From the NCBI RefSeq assembly GCF_007991635.1, contig NZ_BJYS01000012.1, positions 42,483 through 106,482 of the forward strand: a stretch of DNA of 64,000 nt, read 5' to 3'. The stretch's first letter is position 1, and every line of letters begins with the position of its first letter. The DNA is from Adhaeribacter aerolatus (GTDB lineage Bacteria > Bacteroidota > Bacteroidia > Cytophagales > Hymenobacteraceae). The position numbers and the translations under genes are program-made. Positions 17,999-27,277 of the stretch are shown piece after piece. The notes beneath the pieces were generated by a model. That model did not search any database, was not told the DNA's origin, and saw nothing but the letters and a program-made list of their open reading frames with translations.

Positions 17999-18762
17999 GC
18001 CTGCATAATAAAAAAACTTACTTCTTTGTATTGATAGTAGCTTCCTTTATACCCTTTGCACATGCCCAAGGACAAGAATCCTTATATAATAAGGGAGTTG
18101 AGGAGCTAAAAAGAGGAAGCACTAAAAAGGCTATTAGTATTTTTGAAGAAATCCATGCCCAAGGTTATGAATCTGCAGAACTCTATAACAATCTTGGCAC
18201 ATCTTACATGCAAGAGAATAAAATCGGCTTAGCAGTTTTAAACTATGAAACAGCTATTATTCTTAAGACTAATAATCCACAAATTCTAGAAAATTCCACA
18301 GCTGTAAAAAATAAAGTCAAGAAAAGCTCTCAAAATATGCAAGATGATGTTATAACTTTTTTTTTAAAATCACTTTTATTTACTTTTACAATCGATGAAT
18401 TTGCAATTGTGGGAATAAATTTATTAGTGTTTGGTCTATGCTTGATGACTCTTTATTTACGAATTAAGAACTTTCGGATAAAACAAGTTGGTTTTGGATT
18501 TTTATTTATATCCATTTTTGCTCTCACAGCGGCTTGCCTTCAATACTATTTTCGTATTAACATAAACAGAGCAGTGGTAATTGCACCAAAACTAATTGTA
18601 AAAAATGCACCAAGTTTCAATGCAAAAACTATTCTTACCTTAAATGAAGGAGAAACTGTCAAATTACAAGACAATTTTGATGGATGGTACAAGGTAAGTT
18701 GGGCAAAAAATAAGAATGGATGGGTAAAAGAGAGCTCCTTAAAAAAGATAATATTGCTCTAA
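17995..18762 (+). CDS. batE: BatE-like TPR-TM-SH3 protein
   Basis: The 255-aa protein begins with a signal peptide ending near AHAQG, followed by two TPRs (about 28-95; LYNKGVEELKRGSTKKAISI and AELYNNLGTSYMQENKIGLA), two membrane helices (about 135-156 and 165-187) and a C-terminal bacterial SH3 domain (NRAVVIAPKLIVKNAPSFNA ... DGWYKVSWAKNKNGWVKESS). This domain order matches BatE. It is the last gene of the operon and converges on the exported operon at 18.9 kb; no clear terminator is visible in the 142-base gap. Confidence 0.82.
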   Translation: MSLHNKKTYFFVLIVASFIPFAHAQGQESLYNKGVEELKRGSTKKAISIFEEIHAQGYESAELYNNLGTSYMQENKIGLAVLNYETAIILKTNNPQILENSTAVKNKVKKSSQNMQDDVITFFLKSLLFTFTIDEFAIVGINLLVFGLCLMTLYLRIKNFRIKQVGFGFLFISIFALTAACLQYYFRININRAVVIAPKLIVKNAPSFNAKTILTLNEGETVKLQDNFDGWYKVSWAKNKNGWVKESSLKKIILL

Positions 18763-18904
18763 GTTTTAAATATTCTAATAAATCTTGTAAGTGAAGGAAT
18801 AAAATAATATCTAGTACTATTTTAACAAATACTAACCAAAAATGGTGCAAGTTTCATTGAGCTAAAACATTTTAAAAGGCTGTACTTCTGGACCAAATTA
18901 AAAA

Positions 18905-19990
18905 TCACCAATCTTTTCGCTTACCCATAGCTAGTCCAATACCCACTCTTAAACCAGCATAATAAGTTCCATACTCAGTACCTTCCGTATACAGCCATTG
19001 AAAATAAGGGGAAACATCTAGTACCAGTTTTGTTATTTTTACTTCGGCACCTAAACTTAAAGCCGCGCTAGGCTGAAAAGTATAATCTGAAGTATGTAAC
19101 TGCCAATTTTTGTTCTTTAATTCGTTTTCAAATGTTTTGATTGATGTTTTTTGCGCTGCAACTCCACCTTCCAATGTTAGGTAAACTACTCGGTTATAAT
19201 AATGTTTGATTCCTAACATTAATGGCATTGTCCTGAATGTACTAACTGTGGATTGTGTTGGGTTGACACTGTCTTTTCTGCTCCACTGCATATATCCAGA
19301 ACTCAGTTTTAATCCCATCCGATTTGAAACGTTATATTGAAATTGTAGCAAACCACCATAACCTTCATCATAATTACTAATCGTTTCCTCCTCCAATGCC
19401 CCGGTAAGCATTTTAGATTTTTCAGCTGCTAAACTTAAGATAGCTCGGGGACGATACTTATTCTTCTTCTCTTTAACTTTATGCTTAACTAGTAGCGGCT
19501 GCACTGAGTCTGTCTTAGCAATAATCAGTTGCGGTTTTTTTTCTTCTTTTTCTACTTGTTTACTTAATTGCTCTCCTACCTTTTGGTTGGCTTTAACTAT
19601 TGATTGCCTTTTACTCCTGGTTGGCTTTTTAATTTTATTACTAACTACCTTTTTATTTTCACTTGTAATTTCTTTCTGTTTAAGAACTACACTATCTTTA
19701 TTTTCTTGCGTAATTTTATCCACCTTTAGTTTTTCCACTTCTGAAGATGAGAATACTTCTACAACGCCGTTACCATAAACAATTTTAATTATGAGATCCC
19801 GATTCAAGCGGTTAACAGGTGCATTAATTTCTTCTAAAACCTGGTAGAGCACTAAACTATCGGTAACCTCAACTACTTTAACCTCTATTTTAGTCAAGTC
19901 CTTTTGATAAATAGTGTCAGGTCTTATTTCCTGTGCTAGGGCACTTATACTCAAAAGCAGGAAGATAATCAAATGAAAGAAGCGCTTCAT
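18905..19990 (-). CDS. Exported protein with predicted C-terminal outer-membrane beta-barrel
   Basis: The 361-aa protein has a signal peptide (ending ISALAQ). Residues 22-90 form a small beta domain of the kind 'DTIY...TKIEVKVVEVTDSLVLYQ...IIKIVYGNGVVEVF', which also occurs twice in the first gene of this operon. A long Lys-rich linker (95-180) leads to a barrel-like C-terminal half with alternating aromatic strands (GLLQFQYNVSNRMGLKLSSG, LTLEGGVAAQKT) and a terminal GLRVGIGLAMGKRKDW, typical of Bacteroidota outer-membrane beta-barrel (PorT-like) proteins. Last gene of the four-gene exported operon. Function unknown. Confidence 0.65.
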   Translation of the reverse strand: MKRFFHLIIFLLLSISALAQEIRPDTIYQKDLTKIEVKVVEVTDSLVLYQVLEEINAPVNRLNRDLIIKIVYGNGVVEVFSSSEVEKLKVDKITQENKDSVVLKQKEITSENKKVVSNKIKKPTRSKRQSIVKANQKVGEQLSKQVEKEEKKPQLIIAKTDSVQPLLVKHKVKEKKNKYRPRAILSLAAEKSKMLTGALEEETISNYDEGYGGLLQFQYNVSNRMGLKLSSGYMQWSRKDSVNPTQSTVSTFRTMPLMLGIKHYYNRVVYLTLEGGVAAQKTSIKTFENELKNKNWQLHTSDYTFQPSAALSLGAEVKITKLVLDVSPYFQWLYTEGTEYGTYYAGLRVGIGLAMGKRKDW

Positions 19991-20029
19991 AATCGTTAAT
20001 ATTTACAATTAAAATACCTTAGAATACGA

Positions 20030-23000
20030 CTATTTAGAAGAAGAAACCGGAGGAATTAACCGGGCAGTTTCATCCGGCTCATAGAAGGCTCCGTATGTAT
20101 TAACGGCAACATTCTTTTTATCTATACCCTTCAACAAAGACTTGAATCTTTTTTCATTAGCAATAGAGGTAAGTAATACAGGTGTATCTTCCCGAACTCT
20201 ATCTCTACTTATACTCTTGCTTTTAAAGGCTCTTTCAAATTCAGGGATAGCTTTTTCTATGTTATTTTCCAGTGCATATAGGCATCCTAATCCATAGATT
20301 GCTTCGGCATTTCCGGAGTCTAACTCTAAAGCCTTTTCTAAATCAGTTTTTGCTCCAGTATAATCTTTTATTTTAAGTCTAATTATTCCCCTATCGGCAT
20401 AAAAGTTACTATTAAGCTTATTTGGCTGTACTTTATTCTCATAATTACCAAAATATACAAGTGCTTCCTGGTGCCTATTTAGTTTAGTTAAACTCTTACC
20501 ACTTAAATAAGTAGCATCATGAAGGCTGGAGTCTAACTTGATGGCTTCCCGATAATCCATTATAGCTTCGGTATGTTTATTCGCCATTTGGTAGGTTTGA
20601 GCTCTTATAAAATAATCAATTGAGCTTTTGTTACCATATTTAAGGTTTGATGAGAAATCATTAATAGCATTTTTATAATCACGAAGATTGTAGTAAACAA
20701 CGCCCCTATTATAATAGGCATTACTGTTTCTTTTCTGGTAATCTATTGCCTCATCAAGGTTTTTCGTTGCAAGTTTGTAATTTTTTATTTTATACCTACA
20801 TCTGCCCGCATTATTATATAATTCCGCCATTTTATTTTTTTCATCAAATTGTATAACAGAAATATACGGGGCTTTATTTATACTGGGCGGGGCACTAGTG
20901 CCTGGTGTTGAGGATGTTGTGGTTGACGTAGATGTAGAAGAACTAGTACCATTAGAAATCTTTTTACCCGATTTTTTTACAAGCTTAATGGTATTCTCAT
21001 TAGTGGCAATAGCTTCAGAATAATTACCAAGGGCTTGCTGAGATTTGCCTTTACCAATATAAGCATCAATCAGAAGGGAAGCATTAAAAGGAGCTCTCTT
21101 AACTGCTTCTTCAAACTTAATTTTATTAATTACTTCTTCAAACTCAACTAAAGCCTTCTGAAATTCACCTGAATGGTAATAAGCTTCTCCTCGTTTATAA
21201 AATGCTAAAAACAATTCCTTATTTATATTCAAGGCTTCTGTATAGCTAGTAACTGCACCAGCAAAGTCCTTTTGCTCAAATTGAGCCTCGCCTTTCATAA
21301 AAAAAGCATCAGAGTTATCCGGACTGATGATTGATGCCTCCTCAAATTTCTTAGCAGCATTCGCGTAATTTTTGGTTTTGTATAAAGTTAACCCCTCTTG
21401 ATAAGCGTTTTTACTTAAAAAGTCTATTGAATTTTTATGAATCTGATTTAAATTGTGGCTTTTTGCTTTTTTAAAATCATCAGCGGCGTTCGTAATTTTC
21501 TTGTAATAAGAATACTCAACCATACCCCTCCGGTAATAAGCTTCGGCAAAAGCAGGCTCCAATTCTATTGCTCTGTTTAAAGCGGCATAGCCATCCTCAA
21601 ATTCCGGTACTTTCTTATCCAAATGGTACATAGCCTTCTTAAGGAACAGGTTAGCATTTTCCGGTTCAACATCTATCGCCTTTTCATAATCTACTAAAGC
21701 CTCTTTATGATTATCTAAATAGGCCCTAACTTCTGCCCGTTTAATATAAAAGTCCGTAACTTCAGGATTATTAGTTATTACCAGCGATAAATCGGCATGG
21801 GCTTCCTGCAAATGCTTTTGTTTCTCATCCTTTTTACCTGCTGAATGAGAAAGCGTGGTATTCATGTCTGCTCTTTTTACCAAGGCTTGCTCATAGTTGC
21901 CATCGTGTTGAATTGCTTCTGTGTATTCTTTTAATGCATCTTTGGTGTCGTTCTTAGCTTCGTAACTTTTCCCCAAATAATAGTGCATTTCTGCTTCTAA
22001 AAATTTAGGTAAACTTTTATCTTTTAGCCGCTTGTTAAGGTCTTTTATTAAATCATCATACTTACCGGCTTTAATATTATTTTCAAATAGATCCCGGTTT
22101 CGAATATTAATACTAAGTTCTTCCAGGGTTTTATCTATATCACTCCGAATACCAATATCCCCTATTTTTACCTCCCTTGCCTTCTTATAATAGCTTACGG
22201 CTTCATCATAGTTCCGGAATTGTTTAGCCTTTGCTGCTTTGGTATAATAAAAAGTGTACCAATCTTTATTTTTTATTTCATTAAGCCTCCGAAGTGGGTG
22301 ATTGCTATTAGGCCTTATATTCAAGGCTTTTTCAAAACCTTTTTGTGCTACCTCATAATTTTCATTAGCGAAAGCTTTTTCGGCTTCCTGTATAGTTTCA
22401 GTATAATCTATTTCATTCTGTTTGCCAGTAGGTCTTATTTTTCGCTCTGCTAATGGAACATTAAATTCCGTTTCATTTATTGAATCCTGTTTATCAAAAT
22501 ATCGGATACCAACAATATAAGGGTTCCACTTCTCATCTAATTTCTCAACTCTAACCTCTGCTGTCCTGCGCACTTTTTTATAGGGGGCTTTACTTTTTTT
22601 ATGGTTATTCTTAAAGAAGCTGTCGAAAAACACTACCACATAATAATAGTCCTTCTGCTTTACTGGTGAAGCATTAATATTTATTAAGGAAATGGAAGGC
22701 TCCTCGCTTTTAGTATATACCAGGTCCAAATTCTGGAGATATTTATCAACTGGTAAATCTGCTGCTGCATCAGCTATTGCCTTTTCCGGAATAACATCAT
22801 CTTCAATTATAACATTACTATCCCAGAACTGTCTACCATCATTATCATCAGAATAACTGGCAAGTATTATTTTTTGGATTTCTTTTCCACCTAATCCAGC
22901 ACTGGTGATTGCATTTAGTAAATCTTCATAATTCCTGATTAATGCCTCTGCTTGGTACACAATCTGATCATTTTCTTTTGGATCAAATTTCTGTGCCTGA

Positions 23001-23056
23001 GAACTACCTGCAATTCCAAGTAAAAAACTCATCACGATAATAAAAACCTTCTTCAT
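20030..23056 (-). CDS. Large exported TPR-repeat protein (1008 aa)
   Basis: A signal peptide (MSFLLGIAGSSQAQ) is followed by a ~180-residue N-terminal domain without recognised motifs and then an almost continuous array of tetratricopeptide repeats to the C-terminus. Many units are near-consensus, such as AEAYYRRGMVEYSYYKKITN, LFLAFYKRGEAYYHSGEFQK and AYYNRGVVYYNLRDYKNAIN. A Ser/Thr-rich linker near residues 703-721 splits the array. It would form a long periplasmic or outer-membrane-attached superhelical scaffold. The gene starts 1 base after the upstream gene's stop. Candidate structural part of the envelope machinery of this island. Confidence 0.8.
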   Translation of the reverse strand: MKKVFIIVMSFLLGIAGSSQAQKFDPKENDQIVYQAEALIRNYEDLLNAITSAGLGGKEIQKIILASYSDDNDGRQFWDSNVIIEDDVIPEKAIADAAADLPVDKYLQNLDLVYTKSEEPSISLININASPVKQKDYYYVVVFFDSFFKNNHKKSKAPYKKVRRTAEVRVEKLDEKWNPYIVGIRYFDKQDSINETEFNVPLAERKIRPTGKQNEIDYTETIQEAEKAFANENYEVAQKGFEKALNIRPNSNHPLRRLNEIKNKDWYTFYYTKAAKAKQFRNYDEAVSYYKKAREVKIGDIGIRSDIDKTLEELSINIRNRDLFENNIKAGKYDDLIKDLNKRLKDKSLPKFLEAEMHYYLGKSYEAKNDTKDALKEYTEAIQHDGNYEQALVKRADMNTTLSHSAGKKDEKQKHLQEAHADLSLVITNNPEVTDFYIKRAEVRAYLDNHKEALVDYEKAIDVEPENANLFLKKAMYHLDKKVPEFEDGYAALNRAIELEPAFAEAYYRRGMVEYSYYKKITNAADDFKKAKSHNLNQIHKNSIDFLSKNAYQEGLTLYKTKNYANAAKKFEEASIISPDNSDAFFMKGEAQFEQKDFAGAVTSYTEALNINKELFLAFYKRGEAYYHSGEFQKALVEFEEVINKIKFEEAVKRAPFNASLLIDAYIGKGKSQQALGNYSEAIATNENTIKLVKKSGKKISNGTSSSTSTSTTTSSTPGTSAPPSINKAPYISVIQFDEKNKMAELYNNAGRCRYKIKNYKLATKNLDEAIDYQKRNSNAYYNRGVVYYNLRDYKNAINDFSSNLKYGNKSSIDYFIRAQTYQMANKHTEAIMDYREAIKLDSSLHDATYLSGKSLTKLNRHQEALVYFGNYENKVQPNKLNSNFYADRGIIRLKIKDYTGAKTDLEKALELDSGNAEAIYGLGCLYALENNIEKAIPEFERAFKSKSISRDRVREDTPVLLTSIANEKRFKSLLKGIDKKNVAVNTYGAFYEPDETARLIPPVSSSK

Positions 23057-23057
23057 T

Positions 23058-23897
23058 TTACCTGCTTATATTAAGTACTGATATTAAATAACTTTCCTTT
23101 GCTTTCTGATCCATTTTGGTAAGGCTATTAACCAGCCAGCCAGAATTTTTCATTGGTCTCCTGAATTTTTGAACAGTAAATCCCCAACCGTCTATTTGTA
23201 AAAAATGGTAAGTAATGGAATCTACCTGTTCAAAGATCACATTTTTACTGTCCATTTCCTGAAGAAAATGTAACAAGTCACCACTTCTACAGTCCCGGGC
23301 AATGTAGTTTATTAAATTGTTCTTATCGTTTAGAGCAATGTCTAAACTCATAAAATCTGTGGTGTGGCTAATAGGGTTAATATTGCTGGTAGTATTTTCC
23401 GGTGCAGGGAGCAAAAACTCGCTAAATGTTAATGATTTAGGCATAAACCCTGATTTCGCACTTACAAAAACCCATTTTAATGCATCGTTCTTTTCTTTTT
23501 GCACTTTTAGTATTAAGTGTATCTTTTCACTTTTACCTTTATAAAGCACAGAACATTTGGCTTCTGCAAACCAAGCATCATCTTCAAAATTTAAATAAAC
23601 CGGATGGCTTTTATCATTAACATAAGTTATAAAAGCTTTAACATCAACGAGATTCCAGTTCTTTTTCTGTGAATTAAATAGTGTCTTAATTAAGGTTGTT
23701 CTATCTACTTTGGCTTCAGGGTTAGATTTATTTATGTATTCCTTTACTAAAGTTTTGTCTTCCCCATTAAAGCGTTCTATAAGTTCATCTAACTGCTTTA
23801 CCTGGTATACAAACCGTTCGTCTTCGTTAAGTTGGTAGTTCTGCGCCTTACAAACATGTATAGCGAGCAAAGAAATAATTAGTATGATTGCTTTCAT
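23058..23897 (-). CDS. Exported protein of unknown function
   Basis: The 279-aa protein has a signal peptide (IILIISLLAIHVCKAQ) and then a mixed alpha/beta region without recognised family motifs. It begins NYQLNEDERFVYQVKQLDEL, reminiscent of the start of the neighbouring TPR protein (FDPKENDQIVYQAEALIRNY), so the two mature N-termini may be related. No lipobox Cys follows the cleavage site (a Cys precedes it), so it is probably periplasmic. It lies 1 base before the TPR gene and 7 bases after the gene upstream, clearly one operon. Confidence 0.6.
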   Translation of the reverse strand: MKAIILIISLLAIHVCKAQNYQLNEDERFVYQVKQLDELIERFNGEDKTLVKEYINKSNPEAKVDRTTLIKTLFNSQKKNWNLVDVKAFITYVNDKSHPVYLNFEDDAWFAEAKCSVLYKGKSEKIHLILKVQKEKNDALKWVFVSAKSGFMPKSLTFSEFLLPAPENTTSNINPISHTTDFMSLDIALNDKNNLINYIARDCRSGDLLHFLQEMDSKNVIFEQVDSITYHFLQIDGWGFTVQKFRRPMKNSGWLVNSLTKMDQKAKESYLISVLNISR

Positions 23898-23904
23898 GTA
23901 CTAT

Positions 23905-24999
23905 TTAATTTCTAGTTTCCTCAACCCCAACATCTGATAAAAATACATCCCAAAGTTGTTTTTTTTCCCCCTCTTCAATCCAATCGTACATTTTTAAAAC
24001 CACTTGTACACTTTTTTGCGTTACATCCCGATAAAGAGGCTTACCATCCGTATAGCCTTCAAATACTTGTTGAAAAGTTACTGAACCATAATAATTGCCA
24101 TCTGGTCCCTTTTTTAGATTAGTTACATAACCCACGTTCGTCCAGGTTACTACCACCTCATCATAAGGTAGCAGCCGAAGTCGTTTTAAATAATTCCTTA
24201 CTGTATGTTTTACCTTTTTATTATTGTTCACATTAGAGACGGTAATCCTGGAGGAATCGGATAAGAACAATCCACAGGCTGCATCTACCGCCTTGTTAGC
24301 TTCGGCTCTTTCGGTAGCTTTGTCTGCTATCAAGGCCAAATAGGTTCCTAAGCGGTCAGTTTTTTCCTTAGCTTTGTACTGAAACCGTTCTATATCAGCC
24401 TTAGAAAGGTCTTTTTTACCCGAAGGTGCCGTTACTGAACTTTTAGTCGAATCATTAGTTGCTTTTGTTAGTTTATCTACTTTTTCTTTTACTAATGCTA
24501 ATTTTACAACCGCCTCTGCGGGGTTCATAAAAAGTTGATGCTTACCATTTTTGTAAATGACAGCCGCTAGGCTGCTTTTATCTATCGTAGCTACTAACTC
24601 GCTGTTATTATCTGCTTTTTTATAATTAAGTTTTTCACCCTCCAGAGTAAGGATACTACCGGTAATGACCTCATCCTTGTTGGTAATTAGAATGTCACTT
24701 CTTCTGCTTGCAGAATTAGTTAGGAACTCGCTTGGATCAGATGAATAAATATAACTTTTATCTGTAACGGCCAGATACTTTCCGTTATCTTTAAAAGCAA
24801 GTAAAAGCTGGTTGTAGGCTTTCGTATAAGTCGGTCCATCCAAATTATCGATATTTTTGTAACTTAATTTCTGATCATCGACGGCTGTAATTTTGCATAG
24901 TTGTTTAGTGCCATCAACAAAATACAGCACATCCTGGGCCATTAGGTTAGCTCCTGACAGAACTATGTTGACTATAATTAAAAGTAAATTTTTAAGCAT
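23905..24999 (-). CDS. Exported protein with two repeats of a small beta domain
   Basis: The 364-aa protein begins with a signal peptide (ending NLMAQ). Two copies of the same ~65-residue domain follow: DVLYFVDGTKQLCKITAVDD...KLSYKNID... and DILITNKDEVITGSILTLEG...LNYKK...VIYKNGKHQLF. The C-terminal half is helical then beta (YGSVTFQQVFEGYTDGKPLY) with no known motif. The same beta domain is found once in the barrel protein at the other end of the operon. First gene of the exported operon; divergent from the kinase/T6SS operon across a 622-base regulatory region. Confidence 0.6.
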   Translation of the reverse strand: MLKNLLLIIVNIVLSGANLMAQDVLYFVDGTKQLCKITAVDDQKLSYKNIDNLDGPTYTKAYNQLLLAFKDNGKYLAVTDKSYIYSSDPSEFLTNSASRRSDILITNKDEVITGSILTLEGEKLNYKKADNNSELVATIDKSSLAAVIYKNGKHQLFMNPAEAVVKLALVKEKVDKLTKATNDSTKSSVTAPSGKKDLSKADIERFQYKAKEKTDRLGTYLALIADKATERAEANKAVDAACGLFLSDSSRITVSNVNNNKKVKHTVRNYLKRLRLLPYDEVVVTWTNVGYVTNLKKGPDGNYYGSVTFQQVFEGYTDGKPLYRDVTQKSVQVVLKMYDWIEEGEKKQLWDVFLSDVGVEETRN

Positions 25000-25440
25000 A
25001 ATAATTTAAAGTTTTCACGTTTGATTTTGCAGCAGAAGTCTATTCCTCTGCATTGATTTGGGTATCTGTAGCTATTTGCATATCTGAGTCAATCTCCATT
25101 CCGGCAAGTACTACTATTATTTACCATTGCTTTCCACCAAATTTGGAAAGTTATGAGTTCAGGCTTTAAGCTAAATATTCGCTCAGTTGTATTATAATTC
25201 CTCTATAATCTTACTTCGATTTCCTGACCAAGTAATTCTAAAACTTGTGACATGATTCTTTATAAAAGCAGCCTTGGTTAGAAGTTGTTTTACTTTATTA
25301 AAGAAATTAGCTCAGATTCCATTTTTGCCACTACTCTTCTTTCGGTCTTAGGAATATCGGGTATTTTGGAGGTATTTATTAATTATAAATATTTATAGCT
25401 CATGTATAATTTATAAAGGTAAATTTCTTCTGGGGGATTT

Positions 25441-25464
25441 AAAATACCTAGTTCTAGGTATTTT
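25441..25464. promoter_or_regulatory. Palindromic operator, copy 1
   Basis: AAAATACCTAG and CTAGGTATTTT form 11-bp perfect arms around TT. The core TACCTAGTTCTAGGTA (25445-25460) is repeated at 25491-25506 and, with a changed centre, at 52210-52225. Its placement upstream of the kinase/T6SS operon suggests a dimeric regulator binding site. Confidence 0.65.
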
Positions 25465-25487
25465 ATAAATTTTAATAAAAATATTAA

Positions 25488-25507
25488 AAATACCTAGAAC
25501 TAGGTAT
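25488..25507. promoter_or_regulatory. Palindromic operator, copy 2
   Basis: The core TACCTAGAACTAGGTA (25491-25506) is the exact reverse complement of copy 1. Centre-to-centre spacing to copy 1 is 46 bp, and the kinase start lies 116 bases downstream. An arrangement of this kind would allow cooperative binding or looping. Confidence 0.65.
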
Positions 25508-25565
25508 AGCTATTAATTTTTCACATCTGTAAATTGCTTTAAATTATATGGGAAAATTGCAATTG

Positions 25566-25573
25566 TATATTTG
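25566..25573 (+). promoter_or_regulatory. -7 promoter element of the kinase/T6SS operon
   Basis: TATATTTG matches the Bacteroidota TAnnTTTG element and lies 49 bases before the kinase ATG. No good TTTG -33 element exists at the usual spacing, as expected for an activator-dependent promoter; the palindromes end 60 bases upstream. Confidence 0.5.
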
Positions 25574-25621
25574 CAGGTAAAAAGCTTCCCTTTTAGTACC
25601 TTTTAATAATCATATAAAATA

Positions 25622-27166
25622 ATGCCTACCCTTCAACCAAATGACACTTTTGCGGGACACTACCTATTAAAGGAGTTGATTGGGCGTGGTGGCTTCTCGG
25701 AGGTATGGAAAACAGAAGACTTAATGGCTGACGGCGTTATTGAAGCTATAAAGATTTATGCTCCGGAAAGTGGAATGGATGAAATTGGCATTAAGCAATT
25801 CAAGAATGAGTATATAACTATCCGCTCCCTTGATCACCAGCACTTAATGCAAGTGTACCGATTTGACATTTACAATGGCATACCTTTCCTGGTGATGCCC
25901 TACATGGAAAAAGGATCACTGAGCCGGTTACTCTATGAGAAAGGTTCTTTTTCTGAAACTGAAATTGCTTTGTTAATGAAACAGGTTGGGAGTGCGCTGG
26001 ATTATTTGCATACCCGTCAATCTGCTGTTTTACACCAGGATATTAAACCAGATAATGTACTAGTTACAAATGAAGGTAGCTATAAGCTAACAGATTTTGG
26101 TATCAGCAGCCGTACCCGTAACACCTTAAGAAAAGTTACTGGCCACAAACAGGCCATGGCGCTTGCCTATGCTCCCCCGGAAAGATTTGCAGCGCGCCCT
26201 ATATGCAATGAGGCAGGTGATATTTTTTCTTTAGGCGTTACTTTATATGAGTTATGCACCGGCGAAGTACCCTGGATGGGTAATGGGGGTTTAGGTTTAC
26301 TGCAGGGTGCCGAAGTACCAGACTTACCCCCCACTTTCTCCCGCATCCTTAATAATATAATAAAAGCTTGTTTATCTCTTGATTGGGAACACCGCCCTAC
26401 GGCTAAGCAATTGGAGCAGGAAGGGATTTATTTTCTGGAAAATGACTCCTGGAGACCTTACGGCAGCTTTGCTCCACACAAAACTATTGATGTACCCGAT
26501 GTTAAAGACAAAACCAATCTAAAGCCTGCTTTTTATACAGCAGTTATCTTATTTATTATTGCTGCCGCCTTGTTTTATCCTAACCTTAAAGCGCTTAATT
26601 CTAAATCAGTTATTAAATCGAAAGTGGCTTCACCAGGTAAAGGTCCTATTGTTGGGTATCAAGAGCCTCTGGATAGTATTGGTACCAAAATCCAAGCCGT
26701 AATTCTAACCTCATCAGATACTCTGAAGAAAGAAGTTGTGGATGGAATAGAGAATCCAAAACCACCTACAGACCCAAGAAAAAAAGCTACTGAAACAACT
26801 AAAGTTGCTAAGACTTCGACTAAGGAAGAAAAAGGTTCTACTAAAACCAAGAACAAAACTGGAAAAAAAGCTCCTTCTTTTGATAAACCCGAAACTCTAG
26901 GAGATTACCTGAAAGCAGTAAATTCAAAAAGCTTTTCAACCACCGACAGAAAAAAATGGAGGAACGAGGCAGCTAAAATGTTTGCCAAAGATGCTATAAT
27001 CTACAACCAAATTGGTGAGACAATAATCCAACAATACAATGTTACTGAATTCTTAAGCCTCCTTTTAAATGATAACAGCATTAAAAACCTGAGGATTAAG
27101 GACCCAATGGAAGAAGACGCAACAGGTAAAGTCAAAAATCTTTACTTACAAATAGAACACCATTAA
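25622..27166 (+). CDS. Transmembrane Ser/Thr protein kinase (PpkA/PknB-like)
   Basis: The 514-aa protein has an N-terminal kinase domain (about 12-275): glycine loop GRGGFSEV (21-28), lysine K44 in EAIKIY, catalytic loop HQDIKPDN (Q replaces the usual R of HRD; D140), DFG at 158-160 and APPE near 184-187. A transmembrane helix (~303-320) is followed by a Lys/Thr-rich linker and a helical C-terminal domain (~415-514, beginning TLGDYLKAVNSKSFSTTDRK). Catalysis should be intact; lack of the HRD arginine suggests weaker dependence on activation-loop phosphorylation. It is immediately upstream of the T6SS genes, like PpkA in threonine-phosphorylation-controlled T6SSs. Confidence 0.88.
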   Translation: MPTLQPNDTFAGHYLLKELIGRGGFSEVWKTEDLMADGVIEAIKIYAPESGMDEIGIKQFKNEYITIRSLDHQHLMQVYRFDIYNGIPFLVMPYMEKGSLSRLLYEKGSFSETEIALLMKQVGSALDYLHTRQSAVLHQDIKPDNVLVTNEGSYKLTDFGISSRTRNTLRKVTGHKQAMALAYAPPERFAARPICNEAGDIFSLGVTLYELCTGEVPWMGNGGLGLLQGAEVPDLPPTFSRILNNIIKACLSLDWEHRPTAKQLEQEGIYFLENDSWRPYGSFAPHKTIDVPDVKDKTNLKPAFYTAVILFIIAAALFYPNLKALNSKSVIKSKVASPGKGPIVGYQEPLDSIGTKIQAVILTSSDTLKKEVVDGIENPKPPTDPRKKATETTKVAKTSTKEEKGSTKTKNKTGKKAPSFDKPETLGDYLKAVNSKSFSTTDRKKWRNEAAKMFAKDAIIYNQIGETIIQQYNVTEFLSLLLNDNSIKNLRIKDPMEEDATGKVKNLYLQIEHH

Positions 27167-27277
27167 AAAACTGCATAATAGGTGTTTACAGGCTTAAAAA
27201 AGTTAATATTCCTCTACTTTCTAAAAAAATATTTAGAAATAAAAGATTCTGTTTTAAGGAGAAAAATATAATTAAAA

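Larger units (their letters stand above)
25000..25621. other. Divergent regulatory region between exported operon and kinase/T6SS operon
   Basis: No gene is visible in these 622 A+T-rich bases. The right part contains two copies of a long palindrome (25441-25464 and 25488-25507) and a -7 promoter element for the kinase gene. The left ~400 bases hold nothing I can name. Confidence 0.6.

Noticed and set aside
18905..24999. Assignment of the exported proteins to TssN, TssO, TssP, TssQ or TssR
   Set aside because: No motif match could be established by eye; without profile searches the assignment would be a guess.
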